Positions 1 to 5,180 of a stretch of 7,459 bases of DNA are shown here, one piece after another. The DNA comes from Bacillota bacterium (GTDB lineage Bacteria; Bacillota_A; Clostridia; DSM-8532). The stretch lies in NCBI GenBank assembly GCA_023424865.1, contig JAFADM010000565.1, positions 1 through 7,459 of the forward strand, read 5' to 3'. The translations under genes were made by a program, and so were the position numbers. Position 1 is the first letter of the stretch, and every line of letters begins with the position of its first letter. The notes beneath the pieces were generated by a model. It was not told the origin of the DNA and searched no databases. It saw only the letters and a program-made list of their open reading frames with translations.

Positions 1-599
1 CCACTTTGTATAAAACCCGGCTCCTTATCTTCTTCGGAAGAGAATATTCCCGTTTGGGATGGGTCATGCAGCTTCATATTGCTGCTCTTCGCAACAACAG
101 CAGCCGCATGTTCAAAAAGCTTGGACCCGATACGGGCTTCGACTCCATCGGCGATCCACCCTGCGCAGAGGCTTTAGTAAAGTTCTTTGACGCACTGGAT
201 ACCACCGACAGCGTGCCCAAAACCATTCTTTACAGCCTGAATGCCTACGATAACGAAGTTCTGGCTACCATCATGGGCAGCTTCCAGGGCGGCGGTATAC
301 CGGGCAAAATTCAATTAGGTTCGGCCTGGTGGTTTAATGATCAAAAAGATGGCATGGAAAAGCAGATGATCGCTTTAGCCAATCTGGGTCTTCTCGGCCG
401 CTTCGTCGGTATGCTTACCGATTCACGCAGCTTTATTTCCTATACCCGCCACGAATACTTCCGTCGTATTCTTTGCAATATCCTCGGCAAATGGGCCGAC
501 AACGGAGAGGTTCCCAATAATCCGGAGCTTCTTGGCGGCATGGTTAAGGATATCAGCTACAATAATGCTAAAGCCTATTTCGGCGTAACGCTGGATTAA
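1..599 (+). CDS. uxaC: Glucuronate isomerase (uronate isomerase), 3' part
   Basis: This gene enters from outside the window. The reading frame is open from base 3, and about 198 of the family's usual ~465 residues are seen, so roughly the N-terminal 265 are missing and no start can be assigned. UxaC is a cytoplasmic amidohydrolase-superfamily enzyme that converts D-glucuronate to D-fructuronate (and D-galacturonate to D-tagaturonate), the first step of hexuronate catabolism. Counting from the codon at base 6, diagnostic motifs are [14 protein letters not shown] (11-24, with H24 in the conserved QLH), LRNN followed by [11 protein letters not shown] (28-50), and [18 protein letters not shown] (137-154), where D139 sits at the position of the superfamily's active-site aspartate. 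The frame ends normally at TAA and is followed by a strong terminator. The gene is convergent with the xylan genes. The link is metabolic: glucuronoxylan breakdown yields glucuronate. Family identity is very secure; galacturonate versus glucuronate preference cannot be read from sequence. Confidence 0.96.
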   Translation, partial: TLYKTRLLIFFGREYSRLGWVMQLHIAALRNNSSRMFKKLGPDTGFDSIGDPPCAEALVKFFDALDTTDSVPKTILYSLNAYDNEVLATIMGSFQGGGIPGKIQLGSAWWFNDQKDGMEKQMIALANLGLLGRFVGMLTDSRSFISYTRHEYFRRILCNILGKWADNGEVPNNPELLGGMVKDISYNNAKAYFGVTLD

Positions 600-632
600 G
601 GTATATACTTCATACTCCTTTTCTATCAATGT

Positions 633-667
633 AAAAGGCGTGCTTAAGCCAGAAAGCACGCCTTTTT
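633..667 (+). terminator. Intrinsic terminator of uxaC, probably bidirectional
   Basis: A perfect 13-bp inverted repeat (633-645 pairs with 654-666) encloses an 8-nt loop (646-653), and the right arm runs into a T-rich tail (663-672, interrupted by one C). It lies 33 bp after the uxaC stop. Read on the minus strand, the same hairpin ends in four T, so it can also terminate the GH43 transcript arriving from the right. No other hairpin with a T-tract is visible between the GH43 stop and this point, which supports a shared terminator for the two convergent transcripts. Confidence 0.9.
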
Positions 668-675
668 CTTTTACC

Positions 676-817
676 TCAGTCTCTATTCAGTGTTTAATCA
701 ACCGCTATTCAGTCCTTACATAGTGCTTGTTCAGTCCTTACTCAGTGCTTGTTCAGTCCTTACTCAGTTCTATTCAGGCTTTACTCAGTGCTTGTTCGGC
801 CTTTATTCAATCCTTAC
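676..817. repeat. Tandem array of 13 units of an 11-bp degenerate repeat
   Basis: Units begin at 676, 687, 698, 709, 720, 731, 742, 753, 764, 774, 785, 796 and 807; all are 11 bp except the 764 unit, which is 10 bp. The plus-strand consensus is about TCAGTSCTTRY. The best copies are TCAGTCCTTAC (709, 731, 753) and TCAGTGCTTGT (742, 785); the outer units are more diverged. In the centre the two forms alternate, giving a 22-bp higher-order unit (725-746 is identical to 747-768). The array fills the gap between the uxaC terminator and the GH43 gene, and its last unit overlaps the GH43 3' end, supplying the TCA that reads as the TGA stop on the minus strand. Function is unknown. Confidence 0.9.
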
Positions 818-2357
818 CCCTGTATTGAAAATGGCTGAAAAAGGCAGGTACGGTACTCTCCCTGCCCGACCCCGTGGCATAAAGACCGATGTACACTCCT
901 GTAAAGCCTCCCGCCACCTCCGTGGACAAATACCGGGCCATGCCTCTGGTCAAAGGATCCGCAGCGCTTCCTTCACCGAAGGAATAGTATTGGGCATCGC
1001 CGGACAGGCTCAAATATATACTTTCAGAAGAATAGGGCCGGGAATAAACAAGGCTCTCCAAATCCCCGATACGCCTTCTGACAATGAGATGCTTTCCGCC
1101 TTCCATGAACCGGAGGGCTATTTCATAATGATGAAGCTCGTTCATGATAACACAGAGCCCCGCCTCTTCCCCATCCTTTTGGGGCTCAAAAGCCAGGTTG
1201 ACAGTACAGGTAAAATCTCTGTGCTGCTGGCGGCGGCAAAGCATGCTGACATTTTGGCCGTCGGAGAGAGCTGCTTCCGTGCCTGAAAGGGTAAGGCAGC
1301 CGAGATTGGCATCAAAGGAAATCCCCTTTTCGGGAGGGTTATACCGGGTGTTCCAATGAAGCCCGGGAGCTTTATGGCATAATTCCGGTACAGGCTCCTT
1401 TTCCTCTTCCTCTGTGAGAAGCATTTCCTCCGGCAGAGGGTTTTTAGCCGCCACTGGAAGCCCCTGGCCGTTCATTTCCAAGGAAACGGGTTTGCCTCCG
1501 TTTACCAGCGGCCAGCCGTCCTCCGTCCAGGTCACCGGCGCCAGAAAGGTCTCCCGGCCAAGAGTATGGTAATTGTCCTCCACAAGTTTTCGAATCCCCA
1601 AAAACACCATCCACCAGTTTCCTTCCGGTGTTTGAACCAGATCTGCGTGGCCTGTGGCCGCCAAAGGCTGCATTACAAGAGCCCGGTGGGAGAGGATGGG
1701 GTTATAGGGACAGCTCTCGTAAGGCCCTTCCACATGCCTGCTTCGGGCTACCACCGCCATATGCCCGTTCCAGGTGCCGCCTTCGGCGGCCAGGAGGTAA
1801 TAAAAGCCGTTGATGCGGTAAAGATGGGGAGCTTCGGGAAGGCGGTCCTCAAAGCCCTTCCAGATGGAGCGGCCTTCGGTTAAAAGACGGCCGGTTTTCA
1901 AATCGATTTCATACAGCAGAATCCCCTGGTCCCAGCTGAAACGGGTATAGTAAACCCTGCCGTCGTCATCAAAAAACAGATCCGGATCATGGCCCGTGTA
2001 ATGGCCCTCAATGAAAACAGGCTCCGACCATTCTCCCCGGATAGCGTCGGTATAAACGTAAAAATGTCCCTTGTGGCTTACATTGGTGGTAATCATGTAA
2101 AACCGGCCCGCGTGGAAACGCAGGGCCGGCGCATAAATGCCTCCTGACGCCCCGGCTTTGTCAAGGTTGAGCTGGCTTTTCCGGGTGAGGCAATGACCTA
2201 TCTGCTCCCAGTGAACCAGATCCCTGCTGTGAAAAAGAGGGACTCCGGGAAAATATTCAAAGGAGCTGGTTACAAGATAATAGTCCTCTCCCACCCGGCA
2301 GATGCTGGGATCCGGGTAAAAACCCTTTAGAACCGGATTACGGTACGTCATTAACAT
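807..2357 (-). CDS. GH43 beta-xylosidase / alpha-L-arabinofuranosidase
   Basis: A 516-residue cytoplasmic glycosidase, typical length for two-domain GH43 xylosidases, predicted to release xylose or arabinose from short xylo-oligosaccharides by an inverting mechanism. The N-terminal five-bladed propeller (about 5-300) opens with NPVLKGFYPDPSI, where D16 is the expected general base. GHDPDLFFDDDG follows, with D124 as the expected pKa modulator, then PEAPHLY with E175 as the expected general acid. An acidic linker (310-325, run of EEEE) leads to a C-terminal beta-sandwich (about 330-516) that normally closes the active site. The wording YPDPSI and TSSFEYFPGVP suggests the GH43_12-like branch rather than classical XynB; this is recalled, not computed. 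No signal peptide is seen. It follows a 214-bp gap, so it may have its own promoter. Its final codons and stop are also the first unit of the 11-bp repeat. Start choice is ambiguous: M1 (2357) or M3 (2351). Confidence 0.93.
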   Translation of the reverse strand: MLMTYRNPVLKGFYPDPSICRVGEDYYLVTSSFEYFPGVPLFHSRDLVHWEQIGHCLTRKSQLNLDKAGASGGIYAPALRFHAGRFYMITTNVSHKGHFYVYTDAIRGEWSEPVFIEGHYTGHDPDLFFDDDGRVYYTRFSWDQGILLYEIDLKTGRLLTEGRSIWKGFEDRLPEAPHLYRINGFYYLLAAEGGTWNGHMAVVARSRHVEGPYESCPYNPILSHRALVMQPLAATGHADLVQTPEGNWWMVFLGIRKLVEDNYHTLGRETFLAPVTWTEDGWPLVNGGKPVSLEMNGQGLPVAAKNPLPEEMLLTEEEEKEPVPELCHKAPGLHWNTRYNPPEKGISFDANLGCLTLSGTEAALSDGQNVSMLCRRQQHRDFTCTVNLAFEPQKDGEEAGLCVIMNELHHYEIALRFMEGGKHLIVRRRIGDLESLVYSRPYSSESIYLSLSGDAQYYSFGEGSAADPLTRGMARYLSTEVAGGFTGVYIGLYATGSGRESTVPAFFSHFQYRGKD

Positions 2358-2358
2358 G

Positions 2359-2367
2359 CCCCCTCCT
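2359..2367 (-). promoter_or_regulatory. Ribosome binding site of the GH43 gene, deciding between two ATGs
   Basis: The minus strand reads AGGAGGGGG just before the gene. The GGAGG core leaves 4 nt to the first ATG (2357) and 10 nt to the second in-frame ATG (2351); neither is the ideal 6-8, though the long G run lets the pairing register shift. The second start would give a protein beginning MTYRNPVL, as many relatives do. The two options differ by only two residues. Confidence 0.75.
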
Positions 2368-2380
2368 GCTTTGGCTTCTA

Positions 2381-2580
2381 TTTTTCTCGCCTTATTTCAT
2401 TATCTTTTAATTCATTTCTATCTCTGTGGCTTCATTTCTTTGGCTCATGATTGATTTCTATCTCTCTATCTCTCTATCTCTCTATCGCTTTATTTCTTTT
2501 TCACTTGCTTTGTCACTTTTTCACTGGCTCTCTTTTTTCTCTCGCTTTATTTCCCTTTTTCCTGTGGTTCTCTATTTTTC
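2381..2580. repeat. Low-complexity pyrimidine tract (purine-rich in the mRNA) with short tandem repeats
   Basis: The plus strand here is overwhelmingly C and T; on the minus strand, the transcribed sense for the operon, it is a GA-rich leader before GH43. Substructure visible by eye: the octamer TATCTCTC in about 3.5 perfect copies (2459-2486); TTCATTTCT or TTGATTTCT at exact 20-bp spacing (2411, 2431, 2451); TCGCYTTATTTC three times (2387-2398, 2485-2496, 2542-2553); and TCACT-led units at 2501, 2513 and 2521. The tract fills most of the 214-bp gap between the GH172 stop and the GH43 start and slightly enters the GH172 3' end. I see no hairpin terminator and no convincing promoter in it. It may act as an unstructured leader or spacer, or simply be a slippage product. 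Confidence 0.75.
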
Positions 2581-3681
2581 GTTCCCCCACAGAAGTCCCC
2601 CGCCCTTGGACAAACGCCAGGCGTGACGCCAGCGATGGATGTCGGTAACCCACACCTCGGGCATATTCTGGCGTTTCTCCCGGAGCAGGATGACAGGGTA
2701 GGGCTTGTGGGGCTCGGTCTGATACCAGTAGGCCACCGTGGCCAGATCCAGGGTAAGGGTATTGGCATGGCCGTGCTCGATGCTTGCCAGAAGGGACTTT
2801 TCAAAACAGATGGGATCCTCCAGAAGGAACCGGTAGGCATGGGCCCGTCCCATCCAGCCCAGCTTGTCGGATACCCGGGCATAGCCGAAATAGGGATGGT
2901 TATAGGTCTCTCTGGGACACCAGGAGGTATTGAAAAAGTCCTCGGTTCCGGTGCCGTGAAGGCTCACTGGCCAGGGCTCTCCGTCGATGCGCCACATATC
3001 GTCGCCCTCCCCGTACCACATGGGGCCGGGATTGTCCACATAATAGTTAAGGCCCACAAAATGGCCCTTGCCCTCAATGTCGGCAAAAACATAATTATCC
3101 TTCCAGTCAGGGTTTTTAAAGTCCTCCTCAAAGGTGGCCCATTCGTTTTCCATATCCCTTTCAGGAACTGTGATTTTCCTGTTCCACCAGGCATGAAAAA
3201 GGCCGGTATCCTCGGGCAGAGAATCATGAACCTCGTAATCCACCGCATAGAAAAAGGCTTCCACCGTATGCTCGGACTGGTTTTCCAGGGTAATGCGGGC
3301 CCGGCTTCTAAAGGGCATGGGAAAATAGCAGTTAAGGGCGCTTCCCTCACCGGGGGCCGCAGCCAGGGGCAGAGCGGCAAAATTGTACTTTTCACCCCAG
3401 CCCTGGCCGAAGAAATCGCCCAGGGGGCTTTCCACACTGGGGCTCTCCTCATTGTCCCAGTACATCCGAAGAACGGCGTTGCGCCGGAACATGGGATCAG
3501 GGCTGTTGTAGGTGATCCAAAGATGCTTGATAATCCCTGTTCCCTCATAATCAAACAGGGTAAGGGTCTGACCCGGTTCTATCTGCTTAAAGTCCTTGTT
3601 TCCGCCTGTCTCATCGTAGCTGGACGCTCTGCGGGACTTTACGTTTTTAAGCCTGTAAAGGGCATCGGGCATACTCAGCAT
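2572..3681 (-). CDS. DUF2961 / GH172 family glycoside hydrolase
   Basis: A 369-residue cytoplasmic protein of full length for DUF2961, the family now classed as GH172. Hallmarks are SRRASSYDETGGNKDF (16-31), SPLGDFFGQGWG (85-96), WYGEGDDMW (222-230), GTGTEDFFNTSW (243-254) and NHPYFGYARVSD (261-272). Characterised GH172 enzymes are retaining alpha-D-fructofuranosidases or difructose-anhydride enzymes and alpha-D-arabinofuranosidases, using two glutamates about 21 residues apart. Here E225 and E247, 22 apart in the two most conserved motifs, are the likely pair. The gene overlaps the GH39 gene by 7 bp (sequence ATGCTGA). A GGAGGT 8 nt upstream of M1, inside the GH39 coding sequence, favours M1 over an in-frame ATG three codons later. 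It should therefore be co-translated with the xylosidases. Its place in a xylan operon suggests a furanosidase or debranching role, but the real substrate is unknown. The C-terminal codons run into the purine tract. Confidence 0.9.
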   Translation of the reverse strand: MLSMPDALYRLKNVKSRRASSYDETGGNKDFKQIEPGQTLTLFDYEGTGIIKHLWITYNSPDPMFRRNAVLRMYWDNEESPSVESPLGDFFGQGWGEKYNFAALPLAAAPGEGSALNCYFPMPFRSRARITLENQSEHTVEAFFYAVDYEVHDSLPEDTGLFHAWWNRKITVPERDMENEWATFEEDFKNPDWKDNYVFADIEGKGHFVGLNYYVDNPGPMWYGEGDDMWRIDGEPWPVSLHGTGTEDFFNTSWCPRETYNHPYFGYARVSDKLGWMGRAHAYRFLLEDPICFEKSLLASIEHGHANTLTLDLATVAYWYQTEPHKPYPVILLREKRQNMPEVWVTDIHRWRHAWRLSKGGGLLWGNEK

Positions 3682-5180
3682 GTTTCATTACCTCCAATAA
3701 GTTCAAGGGTTAAAAGAACCACATCGTTTTCATTGAGCTCCAGCCGGTATTGGAAAAGGCCGTTCTCCCCCACCCTTATTCTTTCCTTTATTTCGGGCAT
3801 TCCATCGTTTTCCCTACTTAAAAGCTGAATTTGCTCCCGGCTGGGGGAAGCGGGGGCTCCCAGCTTTAAGTAGCCGGTATACACATCGTTGCGGTCATAC
3901 CCTATCCTGCGGATTTCCAGGGCGTAATCCCCTTCAGGCAAGCCCGACAGGGTGATTTCAACCTCTTCGGCCTTTTCGGCCTTCCTGTCCTTTTTAAAGA
4001 AAAGATGATTGGGCTCATCCTGACAAACAGGCGAGTCGTTCCAGAAAAGGGCCTGAATACCACCCGGCTTTTTGCACAGCCATGCGTTTTTATCCTCCTG
4101 GAAAAGCTCCGTGTCACCAAGGCGGTTAAGAAAAGCATAGGCATAATGGGACGACTTTTTAAGGCCCTGGGCATTTATAAGGCCGAAGCCCCCGTGAAAG
4201 GGCGTTTGGGGCGGCCCCACCTCTTCGAAGATATCGGAAAGGGTCCAGTAGGACATGGACGCCACAAGCCCCTCCAGGCCCTTTAAGTGGCGGAGAATGT
4301 AGGCTGCCTGGCTGTAATGGTCATGTACCGGATCCCGGCTGGAATAGGAGGAGCTCCATTCGGTATAATGAATTTCCAGATCCGGCATAGGGGAAGCCTT
4401 TACCTTGGCACAAACCTCCCTGACCTGATCCGGGATGAGCTTTCTGTTTTTTGAAAGGTACAGTACGCTGTCCCCAAACTCGTCAAAGGCTCCCTCCACA
4501 CCGTAGATATGGGTTGAAACAAAGTCCGAGGGCACCCTATTATCATGGCAGAAGGCAATAAATTCGCTTATCCAGGCATCTCCCGCCGCCGTAGCAGGGC
4601 CGCCCACCCGGTAGCCGGGGCAAACGGCCTTCACCGCCCGTGCCGTGACCTCATACAGCCTGAAATAGTCCTGACGTGTCCCTCCGAAAAAGGCGGGATG
4701 GTTGGGCTCGTTCCACACCTCAAAATACCAGGAGGCCACCTCCTCCCGTCCGTACCTTTCCTCCAGGTGCTTGACAAAGGCAAAAATCAGGCTTCCCCAC
4801 TTGTCGTAATCCTTGGGGGGAGTTACATTGGCCTTCCACCAGAAAACGGTTTTATCCCCGGAAGCCAGGGCGCTGGGCATGAAGGACAGCTCCACAAAGG
4901 GCTTTATCCCCCGTTCCAGAAGAGCGTCATAGACCATGTCCACGTACTGCCAGCTATACCGGGGCCTTCCTTTTTCGTCCTCCCCGTACACGCCCATATC
5001 CTCGTGAAAGATGCCGTGAAAGCGCAGGTAAGAAAACCCGCAATCCCTCACGCCTTCCTCCAGATGCTTCAAAAAGGCGTGGCGAAGAACCTCTCCGGCC
5101 CGGCCTGCCCCGACGCACAGGGAGGCATAACGGTTGAATGCGCCTTTCACCTTGTGGTAATCGCCCCGGATGTGTCTCAT
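3675..5180 (-). CDS. GH39 beta-xylosidase
   Basis: A 501-residue enzyme, almost the length of the characterised Thermoanaerobacterium and Geobacillus GH39 xylosidases (about 500). It is predicted to be a retaining exo-beta-1,4-xylosidase releasing xylose from the non-reducing end of xylo-oligosaccharides. The clan GH-A barrel spans about 1-345. WYFEVWNEPN (151-160) carries the acid/base E158, and LEIHYTEWSSSYSSRDP (268-284) carries the nucleophile E274; these lie close to E160 and E277 of the Thermoanaerobacterium enzyme as I recall it. A C-terminal beta-sandwich (about 350-501) follows. No signal peptide is seen, so it is cytoplasmic. The start overlaps the GH52 stop as ATGA, with AAAGGAGG 5 nt upstream inside the GH52 gene, which fixes this ATG. 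The stop overlaps the start of the GH172 gene. Both junctions imply coupled translation. All key residues are present. Confidence 0.94.
   Translation of the reverse strand: MRHIRGDYHKVKGAFNRYASLCVGAGRAGEVLRHAFLKHLEEGVRDCGFSYLRFHGIFHEDMGVYGEDEKGRPRYSWQYVDMVYDALLERGIKPFVELSFMPSALASGDKTVFWWKANVTPPKDYDKWGSLIFAFVKHLEERYGREEVASWYFEVWNEPNHPAFFGGTRQDYFRLYEVTARAVKAVCPGYRVGGPATAAGDAWISEFIAFCHDNRVPSDFVSTHIYGVEGAFDEFGDSVLYLSKNRKLIPDQVREVCAKVKASPMPDLEIHYTEWSSSYSSRDPVHDHYSQAAYILRHLKGLEGLVASMSYWTLSDIFEEVGPPQTPFHGGFGLINAQGLKKSSHYAYAFLNRLGDTELFQEDKNAWLCKKPGGIQALFWNDSPVCQDEPNHLFFKKDRKAEKAEEVEITLSGLPEGDYALEIRRIGYDRNDVYTGYLKLGAPASPSREQIQLLSRENDGMPEIKERIRVGENGLFQYRLELNENDVVLLTLELIGGNETC
3690..3695 (-). promoter_or_regulatory. 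Ribosome binding site of the GH172 gene, inside GH39
   Basis: The minus strand reads GGAGGT, a near-perfect anti-SD match, 8 nt before the ATG at 3681 and within the last codons of GH39. A closer ATG lies just 1 nt after it but is out of frame for GH172. The spacing decides for the 3681 start and shows how the two overlapping genes are translated together. Confidence 0.8.

Noticed and set aside
423..659. 78-codon minus-strand frame over the end of uxaC
   Set aside because: It is antisense to a clear uxaC coding sequence and runs through the terminator hairpin.
676..817. Possible CRISPR array
   Set aside because: Units are 11 bp, contiguous and degenerate, with no spacers between them. There are no cas genes in the window.
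690..1286. 198-codon plus-strand open frame spanning the 11-bp array and the GH43 3' end
   Set aside because: Half of it is antisense to GH43 and the rest translates the tandem repeat. It shows no motif and no coding signature.
2399..2404. GATAAT on the minus strand as a -10 box for GH43
   Set aside because: It matches five of six bases, but no acceptable -35 hexamer lies about 17 bp upstream, and such matches are expected by chance in this A-rich leader.
2426..2648. Two overlapping plus-strand open frames rich in Leu, Ser and Phe, superficially like membrane segments
   Set aside because: The hydrophobicity comes from translating a C/T tract. Both frames are short, and neither has family similarity.
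2623..3828. 401-codon open frame on the plus strand, opposite GH172
   Set aside because: It lies antisense to a well-supported DUF2961 gene with conserved motifs and an RBS. Its translation shows no recognisable motif, and it arises from the codon bias of the real gene.
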